The notes below the pieces were generated by a model, which was not told the DNA's origin, ran no database searches, and was given only the letters and a program-made list of their open reading frames with translations. The position numbers were made by a program, and so were the translations under genes. From CAYRGQ01 sp964444885 (GTDB lineage Bacteria; Bacteroidota; Bacteroidia; Sphingobacteriales; Sphingobacteriaceae), in contig CAYUIZ010000026.1 of assembly GCA_964444885.1 (NCBI GenBank), forward strand, positions 1-30,170: a stretch of 30,170 bases of DNA, read 5' to 3'. Positions 8,106-15,699 of this stretch are shown here, one piece after another (positions within the stretch are counted from its first letter, which is position 1; every line of letters begins with the position of its first letter).

Positions 8106-8803
8106 ATGAATTAGTAACGGAAATAAGCACGTTGGCTGCTGGCAAGGAGCCAGCCGAAGCACTCGCTGCTTTGGCGTACCGTTTTCCGGGGCGGATTGCG
8201 TTTTCCACGAGTTTCGGCCTGGAAGACCAAGTCGTCGCTCATTATATTTTCAAGAACAAGCTGCCGATTCGCGTGTTTACCCTCGATACGGGGCGCTTAT
8301 TCAAAGAAACCTACTACACGTGGAGTCGCACCCTCGATATCTACGAAAGCGAAATCGACACTTACTTTCCTGACACGGAAGCGGTGCAGGGGATGCTTCG
8401 GGCAAAAGGACCGGCGAGTTTTTACGAGTCGGTCGAAAATCGGAAGGAATGTTGTTTTATCCGCAAGATTGAGCCGTTAAAACGGGCGTTGGCGAATGTG
8501 GATTGCTGGATTACGGGTATCCGTGCCGAGCAGTCCGACAACCGCACGAACATGGCGCAAGTGGAATGGGACGGAGCCAACGGATTGGTCAAATTCCATC
8601 CGATTTACGATTGGCCGTTGGATGCGGTCTGGCAATTCGTCAGGGAACATAATATCCCGTACAACCCCCTGCACGACAAGGGATTTCCCAGTATTGGGTG
8701 CGCGCCTTGTACACGTGCGGTGCGGCCGGGTGACGATTTTCGCGCCGGGCGCTGGTGGTGGGAAGACAAAAGCAAAAAGGAGTGCGGATTGCACGCTTCC
8801 TAA
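8102..8803 (+). CDS. cysH: Assimilatory APS/PAPS reductase with [4Fe-4S] cysteine pairs
   Basis: Reduces activated sulfate to sulfite with thioredoxin as donor. The 233-aa protein has the ATP-PPase-like fold opening with AFSTSFGLEDQVV. Cys117-Cys118 (ECCFIRKIEPL) and Cys200/Cys203 (GCAPC) are the ligand pairs of the [4Fe-4S] cluster found in APS reductases but absent from E. coli-type PAPS reductase. The catalytic cysteine is Cys228 in the C-terminal ECGLH motif. With no cysC (APS kinase) in the operon, reduction of APS directly is the likely activity. The ATG overlaps the previous stop. Confidence 0.95.
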   Translation: MNELVTEISTLAAGKEPAEALAALAYRFPGRIAFSTSFGLEDQVVAHYIFKNKLPIRVFTLDTGRLFKETYYTWSRTLDIYESEIDTYFPDTEAVQGMLRAKGPASFYESVENRKECCFIRKIEPLKRALANVDCWITGIRAEQSDNRTNMAQVEWDGANGLVKFHPIYDWPLDAVWQFVREHNIPYNPLHDKGFPSIGCAPCTRAVRPGDDFRAGRWWWEDKSKKECGLHAS

Positions 8804-8848
8804 TACGGAACGAAAACATTAGCAAATCAAATAAAACAGTAAACAATA

Positions 8849-9739
8849 ATGGACTACCTGGATCAATTAGAAGCGGAGGCCATCTACATACTCCGAGAGG
8901 TAGCAGGGCAGTTTGAAAAACCGGCCTTGCTGTTCTCGGGTGGGAAAGACTCGATCACGCTTGTCCATTTGGCGGAAAAGGCATTTCGCCCCGGCAAGTT
9001 CCCGTTCCCGTTGGTACACATCGATACGGGGCACAATTTTCAGGAAACAATCACCTTTCGCGACCAGCTTGTCGAGCGCATCGGCGAACGGCTAGTCGTA
9101 GGCTATGTGCAGGAGAGCATTGACGGCGGTAAAGCGGTGGAACAGCGTGGCAAAAATGCCAGCCGCAATGCCTTGCAGACCGTGACCCTCTTGGATACCA
9201 TCGCGGCCAACGGGTTTGATGCTTGCATCGGTGGCGCCAGGCGCGACGAAGAGAAGGCACGTGCGAAAGAGCGGATTTTTTCCGTGCGCGACGAGTTCGG
9301 GCAATGGGATCCGAAGCGGCAGCGCCCCGAGATATGGAATATCTGCAACGGGCGCATCCACCAGGGCGAAAACGTGCGCGTATTTCCGATCAGTAACTGG
9401 ACAGAGCTGGACGTTTGGAATTACATCCGGCGGGAAGGCATCGAACTTCCGTCGATCTATTTTTCGCACGAGCGCGAAGTTATCACCCGCAATGGCCAAT
9501 ACATGGCTGCTTCGGAATACCTCAACATGGACCACGAGGATGTGGTGGAACAGCGCAAAGTCCGTTTCCGCACGGTAGGCGACATCACCTGCACCGCGGC
9601 CGTCCTGTCCGAGGCGTACCACATTGATGACATCATTCTCGAAATCGCGGAGTCAAAAGTGAGCGAGCGTGGCGCGCGGATGGATGACAAGGTGTCGGAA
9701 GCGGCGATGGAAGACCGCAAAAAAGGTGGTTATTTTTAA
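8849..9739 (+). CDS. cysD: Sulfate adenylyltransferase subunit 2 (ATP sulfurylase catalytic subunit)
   Basis: Forms APS and pyrophosphate from sulfate and ATP in complex with CysN. The 296-aa length is close to the roughly 300 aa of the family. The PP-loop SGGKDS is at residues 30-35, followed by HIDTGHNFQET and by GGARRDEEKARAKER, both typical of CysD. The ending (RKKGGYF) is the conserved CysD C-terminus. It lies 45 bp after cysH and 71 bp before the chosen cysN start, all on one strand. Confidence 0.96.
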   Translation: MDYLDQLEAEAIYILREVAGQFEKPALLFSGGKDSITLVHLAEKAFRPGKFPFPLVHIDTGHNFQETITFRDQLVERIGERLVVGYVQESIDGGKAVEQRGKNASRNALQTVTLLDTIAANGFDACIGGARRDEEKARAKERIFSVRDEFGQWDPKRQRPEIWNICNGRIHQGENVRVFPISNWTELDVWNYIRREGIELPSIYFSHEREVITRNGQYMAASEYLNMDHEDVVEQRKVRFRTVGDITCTAAVLSEAYHIDDIILEIAESKVSERGARMDDKVSEAAMEDRKKGGYF

Positions 9740-9810
9740 TAGGTAAATTTAGATAAAGTGCTTTGCAATAGCGGTTTTGCCGCTTGATGCTCGGCATTCA
9801 ACGCATAACT

Positions 9811-11058
9811 ATGGATTTATTGAAATTCATCACGGCTGGCAGTGTGGACGACGGTAAGAGTACGCTGATCGGCCGGTTACTCTATGATACGGATTCAGTG
9901 CTGGACGACCAGCTCGAGGCCATACAGCGGGCCAACCGCAAGAACGATGACGGAACGGTTGACTTAGCCATCTTGACCGACGGACTGAAGGCCGAACGGG
10001 AACAAGGGATTACCATCGATGTCGCTTACAAATATTTCCAGACACCGCGGCGCAAGTTCATTATCGCGGACACGCCGGGCCACATCGAATATACCCGCAA
10101 CATGGTGACCGGCGCATCCAATGCCGATTTGGCCATCATCCTGATCGATGCCCGCAAAGGTGTCGTCGAGCAGACCAAGCGGCATTCGTTTTTGGTGTCG
10201 CTGCTCGCCATTCCCAATATCCTCGTATGCATCAACAAGATGGATATGGTGGATTATGACGAAGCTTCGTTCGAGAAAATCAAGGCAGACTACCTTCAGT
10301 TTTCCCGCAAGCTTTCGGTCCGTCAGCTGGATTTCATTCCAGTGAGCGCACTCCGCGGCGATAACATCGTCAATCAGTCGGTTGCCATGGCGTGGTACAA
10401 GGGACCTTCCTTGCTCGATTTCCTCGAAACGGTAGACGTGCGCCTCGCCGAAGGCCAAGAGCCTACGAGGCTACCGATACAGTGGGTGATTCGCCCGCAA
10501 ACCGAGCAGTACCACGATTACCGGGGCTACACGGGCCGGATCGCCAGCGGTGCGTTGGCCGTGGGCGATCCGGTTGTCGTCTTGCCCTCGGGACAGCAAA
10601 GCACGGTGCGCGCACTAGAAGTGGCCGGTACACCATCGTCAATTGCGGAAAAAGGTGCTTCGGTCACCGTTCATTTGGCCGATGATGTCGATATTAGTCG
10701 GGGCGACTTGATTGCGACTACCGGCGCACAGCCGGAGTTATCCAAAGAATTTGTGGCGGATGTCTGCTGGATGGATAAGCGGTCGCTCGACCTGAGCCAA
10801 GTGTATCTGTTGCAACATCATAGCCGTGTGGTAAAGGTGAAAGCGAGCGAGATTGTTTCCAAAATCAATATCCATACACTCGAGGAAAGCGAAGATGCAA
10901 GCTTTGGGTTGAACGATATCGGGAAAATCCGGTTTCGGGCCGCGGACTACCTACCCTTAGACCGCTACCAGGATAATAAAGCCAATGGCGGAGCCATCTT
11001 GATCGACAGCCGCAATAACCTGACTGTCGGCGCCCTGATGATATCATCGGTTGAATAG
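9811..11058 (+). CDS. cysN: Sulfate adenylyltransferase subunit 1 (GTPase regulatory subunit)
   Basis: EF-Tu-like GTPase that couples GTP hydrolysis to APS synthesis by CysD. The 415-aa protein has the P-loop region GSVDDGKS (residues 10-17), G3 motif DTPGH (87-91) and G4 motif NKMD (142-145), followed by two beta-barrel domains. The frame could start at an ATG at 9784, but the family begins with a short lead to the P-loop (MDLLKFITAGSVDDGKST), so 9811 is chosen. It ends after the barrel domains without a fused CysC kinase. It is the last gene of the sulfur operon; an inverted repeat begins 30 bp downstream. A small AGCGG/CCGCT hairpin (9770-9784) lies in the cysD-cysN gap. Confidence 0.96.
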   Translation: MDLLKFITAGSVDDGKSTLIGRLLYDTDSVLDDQLEAIQRANRKNDDGTVDLAILTDGLKAEREQGITIDVAYKYFQTPRRKFIIADTPGHIEYTRNMVTGASNADLAIILIDARKGVVEQTKRHSFLVSLLAIPNILVCINKMDMVDYDEASFEKIKADYLQFSRKLSVRQLDFIPVSALRGDNIVNQSVAMAWYKGPSLLDFLETVDVRLAEGQEPTRLPIQWVIRPQTEQYHDYRGYTGRIASGALAVGDPVVVLPSGQQSTVRALEVAGTPSSIAEKGASVTVHLADDVDISRGDLIATTGAQPELSKEFVADVCWMDKRSLDLSQVYLLQHHSRVVKVKASEIVSKINIHTLEESEDASFGLNDIGKIRFRAADYLPLDRYQDNKANGGAILIDSRNNLTVGALMISSVE

Positions 11059-11087
11059 TCCGGCGGGGCCCGACAAAAATCCGCTCA

Positions 11088-11174
11088 CGTCATTTCGACG
11101 ACGCTAGGAGGAGAAATCTAAGTACTTACTCCTGTCTAACCATAGATATCTCCTCGTTCCTCGTCGATATGACG
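11088..11174. repeat. Long imperfect inverted repeat in intergenic DNA
   Basis: The left arm starts CGTCATTTCGACGA (11088-11101) and continues through GGAGGAGAAATCTA. The right arm ends TCGTCGATATGACG (11161-11174) and is preceded by TAGATATCTCCTC. The arms are about 33 nt each, pair with a few mismatches and one unpaired base, and leave a loop of about 20 nt. The arm sequence resembles the dispersed CATTTCGA...GAGAAATCT elements common between genes in Bacteroidota genomes, from my general knowledge rather than a search. It follows cysN on the plus strand and could also act as a transcript 3' end. Confidence 0.75.
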
Positions 11175-11241
11175 ATATAGTTTAAGGTGGGGTTTTCCCT
11201 GATAACGGAAATCTGTCGTGCACCCTTCGGAGCCAGTCGTC

Positions 11242-11272
11242 TTGGCTAATTCGGTGAAATCTCGTATTTTAG
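11242..11272 (+). promoter_or_regulatory. Weak promoter candidate before the helix-hairpin-helix gene
   Basis: TTG (11242-11244) is followed after 20 nt by TATTTTAG (11265-11272), one or two mismatches from TAnnTTTG. It lies 30 nt before the ATG at 11303. Apart from this and the inverted repeat, the 244-bp gap shows nothing. Confidence 0.25.
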
Positions 11273-11302
11273 TCCGACGGGATACCGCTAATCGACTTAC
11301 CG

Positions 11303-12283
11303 ATGCGACGCTGGCTTATTACGTATTTTGGCTTCAGCCGAACGGAAATCTACGGCATATTGACGTTGATGGTGCTGGTTTCGCTGTTGTGGGCCAGTCC
11401 TTACGTCTATCGGGCATGGGTTAACGATACCGGTTCGATCGCGGCGACCGATCTACAGGCCATTCGCGATTTTCACGCCTCGCGTATCCAAGCGGAGGTC
11501 GCGCCCGCACAGCCGTATGCCAGCGAAGAAACGGCTTATGTGCCGATACACGCGGTGGAATACTTTGAATTTGACCCCAATGGATTGCCTGTTGTTGACT
11601 GGAAGCGGCTGGGCCTTTCCGAGCGGCAGATCCGCGTCATAAAAAACTACGAAACCAAAGGTGGGCGATTCCGGAGACCGTCTGATTTGCAGAAGATTTA
11701 TAGCCTTTCGGATGCCGACTACGCACGTTTGGCCCCGTATATCCGGATCGCGGCAGCAGCATCTGCACCCGCTAGCCGGGAAACGCCTGCTGAAAGCGGA
11801 TTCTTGCGGGCACCCCGCGCTGAAAGCGTTGTCGCCACTTCGGAAAGGCCGTTGCTTTCCCTGGATCTCAACCGCGTGGATTCGTTGGAATTACAGCAAT
11901 TGCCGGGCATTGGCCCCGTATTCGCATCGCGCATCGTCCGGTTTCGCGACGGCTTAGGCGGCTTTTATGACAAGCGCCAGTTGCTGGACGTCTATGGCTT
12001 CGATGAAGAACGCTACGAAGGGCTCGCGGCACACGTATACGCGGATGCTACCGCCGTGTCCCGGATTAATATCAATACGGCAACGTACGAGGAGCTGGCG
12101 GCACATCCGCTGATCTCCTACAAGCAAGCGAATGCCGTCGTGCAATACCGCAAGCAGCATGGTCCGTTTGCAAACGTCGATGCATTATTGGACATCGTCA
12201 TCCTCGATGAGGAATTTTTGCGTAAGATTGCCCCATATTTGACAACTTCTGATGATAGAACAACAGCTGAAAGCAACGATTAG
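11303..12283 (+). CDS. Membrane-anchored helix-hairpin-helix (ComEA-like) protein
   Basis: A 326-aa protein with one hydrophobic segment near the N-terminus (about residues 14-36, IYGILTLMVLVSLLWASPYV), then a linker and a set of helix-hairpin-helix units. The clearest are LDLNRVDSLELQQLPGIGP with FASRIVRFRDGLGGF, and NINTATYEELAAHPLISY with KQANAVVQYRKQHGPF. A more degenerate unit (GGRFRRPSDLQKIYSLSD) precedes them. Such domains bind DNA non-specifically; ComEA acts in DNA uptake, but this form is much longer and its role in Bacteroidota is not established. No other competence gene is visible. Its 3' end overlaps apt by 32 bp. Confidence 0.88.
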   Translation: MRRWLITYFGFSRTEIYGILTLMVLVSLLWASPYVYRAWVNDTGSIAATDLQAIRDFHASRIQAEVAPAQPYASEETAYVPIHAVEYFEFDPNGLPVVDWKRLGLSERQIRVIKNYETKGGRFRRPSDLQKIYSLSDADYARLAPYIRIAAAASAPASRETPAESGFLRAPRAESVVATSERPLLSLDLNRVDSLELQQLPGIGPVFASRIVRFRDGLGGFYDKRQLLDVYGFDEERYEGLAAHVYADATAVSRININTATYEELAAHPLISYKQANAVVQYRKQHGPFANVDALLDIVILDEEFLRKIAPYLTTSDDRTTAESND

Positions 12284-12782
12284 GGATATTCCCGACTTCC
12301 CTAAACCTGGAATTGTCTTTAAGGACATCACCCCCGTATTCAAACATCCTGCGCTGTGTCTGGGCATCGTCGACGCGTTCGTTGAGCGGTTGCGCGACTG
12401 CACCTTCGACGCGGTCGTGGGTATTGACAGCCGGGGCTTTCTGTTCGGGCCTATGCTCGCCGTACGATTAGGCATTCCGTTTATCCCGATCCGGAAAAAG
12501 GGCAAGTTGCCCGGTAAGACCATCAGCGAAAGCTATGCGCTGGAGTATGGGGCGGCAACGATCGAAATGCATGACGATGCTTTCGGGCCGGGTACGAAAG
12601 TGCTTATCCACGACGACCTGCTGGCGACGGGGGGCACGGTAGCGGCGAGTAGCCGGCTGGTCGAACGCCTCGGTGGCGAGGTGGTGGCCTACGCGTTTAT
12701 CGTCGCACTGGATTTCCTCAACGGCCGGCAAGTGTTGGACGTAGCGCCATCGCGCATCGTGGCGCTGGCGAGTTATGATTAA
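12252..12782 (+). CDS. apt: Adenine phosphoribosyltransferase
   Basis: Salvages adenine to AMP using PRPP in the cytoplasm. The 176-aa length matches the family. The N-terminus (IRDIPDFPKPGIVFKDITPV) is diagnostic of APRT, and the PRPP-binding loop VLIHDDLLATGGT is at residues 117-129; His120 stands where Val or Ile is more usual, outside the catalytic acids Asp121-Asp122. The ATG lies inside the previous gene, which suggests coupled translation. The functional tie between the two genes is unknown. Confidence 0.96.
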   Translation: MIEQQLKATIRDIPDFPKPGIVFKDITPVFKHPALCLGIVDAFVERLRDCTFDAVVGIDSRGFLFGPMLAVRLGIPFIPIRKKGKLPGKTISESYALEYGAATIEMHDDAFGPGTKVLIHDDLLATGGTVAASSRLVERLGGEVVAYAFIVALDFLNGRQVLDVAPSRIVALASYD

Positions 12783-12842
12783 GGCGGAAAACCAAAAGAT
12801 GGTCTTTTCGCTATTGGGTAGAATTTAAAAAAATACGTTGAT

Positions 12843-13802
12843 ATGAAAATGGTTGTATTGGACGGGGAAGCATTAAACCCCGGCGATTTGGATTGGAGCG
12901 GCGTGGAGCGGTTTGGGCAATTGACGGTGTACGACCGCACGCCCGTGGCGCAGATTGCGGAGCGTGCGCATGAAGCCGATATTGTATTTACGAATAAAGT
13001 GCCCCTTGACGCGGCCACGCTGGACAGCCTGCCCCAATTGAAATATATAGGCGTGCTGGCTACGGGTTACAACATCATTAACACGGAGCGCGCGCGCGAG
13101 CGTGGCATCATCGTTACGAATATTCCGGGCTACAGTACGGATTCCGTGGTTCAGTTGACATTTGCGTTGTTGCTGGAGCTTTGCCATCGGGTACAGCGCC
13201 ATAGCGACAGTGTATTCGAAGGGAAATGGTCGCGGTCTCCGGATTTCAGTTTCCGCGATTACCCGTTAGTGGAATTGGCGGGCAAGAATTTGGGGATTAT
13301 TGGGTTCGGCGATATTGGTCAGCGTGTAGCCGACGTGGGCACCGCCCTCGGCATGCGCATCATCGCTTACAGCCGCACGCAAACCGATCAGTCGCACCGC
13401 TCCAATTTCCGTTGGGGAGATCTGGATACCCTATTGGCGGAGTCGGACGTGGTGACCATTCATGCGCCGCTGACCCCGCAGACCGACAGCTTGATCAACG
13501 CATCCACCTTAGCCAAGATGAAATCAAGTGCGTTTCTGCTGAATACGGCCCGCGGGCCCATTATTGATGAGGCGGACCTTGCCGAGGCACTGAATGCCGG
13601 CCAGATTGCCGGAGCTGGATTGGACGTGCTTTCCGCCGAACCCCCTGTCCCGGATAATCCGCTTTTCGCAGCTAAAAACTGCGTAATCACGCCGCATATC
13701 GCCTGGGCAACCAAGGAGGCGCGGACCCGGCTGATGGGGATGGTGGCCGATAACGTGCAGGCCTATGTCGATGGAAAGCCCATCAACGTAGTCAATGCCT
13801 AG
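12843..13802 (+). CDS. D-2-hydroxyacid dehydrogenase (glycerate/hydroxypyruvate dehydrogenase-like)
   Basis: NAD(P)-dependent oxidoreductase acting on D-2-hydroxyacids or their 2-keto forms. The 319-aa length fits the family. The Rossmann motif GFGDIGQ is at residues 154-160. The catalytic set is complete: Arg237 (NTARGP), Glu266 (SAEPP) and His285 (TPHIAW). The substrate loop ATGYNIIN near residue 77 resembles that of HprA-type glycerate dehydrogenases, which is the best guess for substrate. It sits 60 bp after apt and 110 bp before sufS on the same strand. A role in serine/glyoxylate metabolism is inference. Confidence 0.9.
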   Translation: MKMVVLDGEALNPGDLDWSGVERFGQLTVYDRTPVAQIAERAHEADIVFTNKVPLDAATLDSLPQLKYIGVLATGYNIINTERARERGIIVTNIPGYSTDSVVQLTFALLLELCHRVQRHSDSVFEGKWSRSPDFSFRDYPLVELAGKNLGIIGFGDIGQRVADVGTALGMRIIAYSRTQTDQSHRSNFRWGDLDTLLAESDVVTIHAPLTPQTDSLINASTLAKMKSSAFLLNTARGPIIDEADLAEALNAGQIAGAGLDVLSAEPPVPDNPLFAAKNCVITPHIAWATKEARTRLMGMVADNVQAYVDGKPINVVNA

Positions 13803-13898
13803 GTACGGGATTACGAGTCGGGAAATCGGATGTGGTTGAGCTGACCGGATGCCGGATTTTATCGGCTGTAGCATCCCGACATTCCGCAAAATAACTTG

Positions 13899-13906
13899 TA
13901 CCTTTG
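13899..13906 (+). promoter_or_regulatory. -7 box TACCTTTG directly before sufS
   Basis: TACCTTTG is a full match to TAnnTTTG and ends only 6 nt before the sufS ATG at 13913. Transcription would begin at or next to the start codon, giving a leaderless or nearly leaderless mRNA. No good TTG is seen at -33. Confidence 0.42.
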
Positions 13907-13912
13907 CGTACT

Positions 13913-15154
13913 ATGGAGCAGGCAACAGCATTAGTGAGTTTTGATATACAGCGGGTGCGTGAGGATTTTCCTATCCTTTCGCGCTCGGTGAACGGGAAGC
14001 CTTTGATCTATTTGGACAACGGCGCCACTACCCAAAAGCCCAAGCAGGTGATTGACGCCATCCAGGCGTACTATACGGATTTGAACAGCAATATTCACCG
14101 CGGTGTGCATCACCTTAGCCAGCTGGCAACGGATGCCTACGAGGTGACCCGGCGTAAGCTCCGGGAATTTATCAATGCCCCGCATGAGCACGAGGTCATC
14201 CTGACGGCGGGCACGACCCACGGGATCAATCTGGTGGCGACCTGCTACGGCAAGGCGTTCGTCAATCCGGGCGACGAGATCATCATCTCGGCCATGGAAC
14301 ACCATTCGAACATCGTGCCCTGGCATATGCTGTGTGAGGAACGCGGTGCCGTGTTGCGCATTATTCCCGTCACGGATGAGGGCGAGCTGGACATGGATGC
14401 TTACCGTTCGTTGCTCAATGAGCGGACTAAGCTGGTATCGGTGACGTACGTGTCGAATGCCTTGGGTACCATTAACCCCGTCAAGGAAATCATCGAGCTG
14501 GCGCACAGTGCCGGTGCGCCCGTATTACTGGATGCGGCACAAGCTATTCAGCACGTGCCCGTCGATGTACAGGCGCTTGACGTGGATTTTCTGGTTTTTT
14601 CCGGCCACAAAATGTATGGGCCGACAGGTGTAGGTGTGCTTTATGGCAAGGAAAAATACCTGGACGCCATGCCGCCATACCAAGGGGGCGGCGACATGAT
14701 CAAGGAAGTGACGCTGGAGAAAACAATCTACAACGACCTGCCCTTTAAGTTTGAAGCAGGCACGCCCAATATCGAGGCGGGTATATGCCTCGCCCCAGCG
14801 ATAGACTATTTAAAGCACGTAGGGCTGGGCCGGATTCTCGAATACGAGCACAGCCTGCTCGAATACGCAACACAACGCATGCAGGAAATCCCCGGCTTGC
14901 GCATCATTGGCACGGCCAAGGAGAAATCGAGCGTGATTTCGTTTTTGGTCGACGGTACGCATCCCTACGACATGGGGGTCATCCTGGACAAGCTGGGCAT
15001 TGCCATCCGCACCGGACACCACTGCGCTCAGCCGTTGATGGAACGTTACGGTATTCCGGGTACGGCCCGCGCGTCGCTGGCCATGTATAACACGGTCGAA
15101 GAGATTGATGCCCTCGTAGCCGGCATAACGCGTGCGACGGCGATGCTGGCCTAA
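13913..15154 (+). CDS. sufS: Cysteine desulfurase SufS (class II)
   Basis: PLP enzyme that removes sulfur from cysteine as a persulfide for Fe-S cluster assembly. The 413-aa length fits SufS. The PLP lysine is Lys233 in FSGHKMYGPTG, and the persulfide cysteine is Cys371 in RTGHHCAQPLMERYG, the short-loop class II arrangement that needs a SufE partner. HLSQLATDAYE and SAMEHHSNIVPW are typical family segments. A TTG at 13904 is in frame, but it overlaps the promoter box, so the ATG at 13913 is chosen. sufE follows 53 bp downstream; sufB, sufC and sufD are not in the window. Confidence 0.96.
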   Translation: MEQATALVSFDIQRVREDFPILSRSVNGKPLIYLDNGATTQKPKQVIDAIQAYYTDLNSNIHRGVHHLSQLATDAYEVTRRKLREFINAPHEHEVILTAGTTHGINLVATCYGKAFVNPGDEIIISAMEHHSNIVPWHMLCEERGAVLRIIPVTDEGELDMDAYRSLLNERTKLVSVTYVSNALGTINPVKEIIELAHSAGAPVLLDAAQAIQHVPVDVQALDVDFLVFSGHKMYGPTGVGVLYGKEKYLDAMPPYQGGGDMIKEVTLEKTIYNDLPFKFEAGTPNIEAGICLAPAIDYLKHVGLGRILEYEHSLLEYATQRMQEIPGLRIIGTAKEKSSVISFLVDGTHPYDMGVILDKLGIAIRTGHHCAQPLMERYGIPGTARASLAMYNTVEEIDALVAGITRATAMLA

Positions 15155-15207
15155 GGCGGAAAGCCGTGGCCCGGCATGCTTCTTTCATACCTTAATATTG
15201 TTGACAA

Positions 15208-15627
15208 GTGACGATAAACGAGATACAAGACGAGCTGATCGGTGATTTTTCGTTCTTCGAAGATTGGATGGAAAAATACGAATACATCATCCAATTGGGG
15301 AAAGAGCTACCGCTGATCGACGAACAATACAAACAAGACGAATACCTGATCAAGGGGTGCCAGTCGCGCGTTTGGCTCCATGCGGCACAACAAAACGGCA
15401 AGGTGGTTTTTACGGCAGATAGCGATGCCGTGATCACCAAAGGGCTGGTCAGCCTGATGGTTAAGGTGCTGTCCGGGCAGACGCCTGACGCCATAGCGAC
15501 GAGCGAGTTGTATTTCATTGACCAAATCGGTCTGAAGGAGCACCTCTCTCCAACGCGTGCTAACGGCTTGGTTTCCATGGTGAAGCAAATGAAGTTGTAT
15601 GCCGCGGCGTTACAAGCACAGGGCTAG
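15208..15627 (+). CDS. sufE: SufE sulfur-acceptor protein
   Basis: Accepts persulfide sulfur from SufS and stimulates its desulfurase activity. The 139-aa length is normal. The acceptor Cys51 sits in the conserved IKGCQSRVWL motif, followed by the family's ITKGLVSLMVKVLSGQTP segment. The start is a GTG at 15208: the protein opens TINEIQDELI as other SufE proteins do, and no in-frame ATG gives a full-length product. Adjacency to sufS supports the call. Confidence 0.95.
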   Translation: MTINEIQDELIGDFSFFEDWMEKYEYIIQLGKELPLIDEQYKQDEYLIKGCQSRVWLHAAQQNGKVVFTADSDAVITKGLVSLMVKVLSGQTPDAIATSELYFIDQIGLKEHLSPTRANGLVSMVKQMKLYAAALQAQG

Positions 15628-15699
15628 GAAAGTAATTTTTCGCATTCGCCCGGAAAATCCCGTACTATTGTATCGGTAAACCTAAATATTTCGTGGACG

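Noticed and set aside
9744..9784. TAAATTTA box and AGCGG/CCGCT hairpin in the cysD-cysN gap
   Set aside because: The box has a mismatch and no -33 TTG, and the stem is only 5 bp; not enough to call an internal promoter or terminator.
11218..11424. 68-codon plus-strand open frame before and across the helix-hairpin-helix start
   Set aside because: It overlaps the well-supported gene at 11303 in another frame, and its protein shows no recognisable motif.
13818..13890. TCGGGA and TCCCGA segments plus GCCGGATTTTATCGGC before sufS as a terminator
   Set aside because: The inner stem is only about 4-5 bp and the outer pairing spans a long loop, with no T-run after it.
12780..15165. TAAGGCGGAAA shared by the DNA just after the apt stop (12780) and the sufS stop (15153)
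   Set aside because: Only 11 nt long and including the stop codon; two copies in 30 kb can arise by chance and they show no common context beyond the gene ends.
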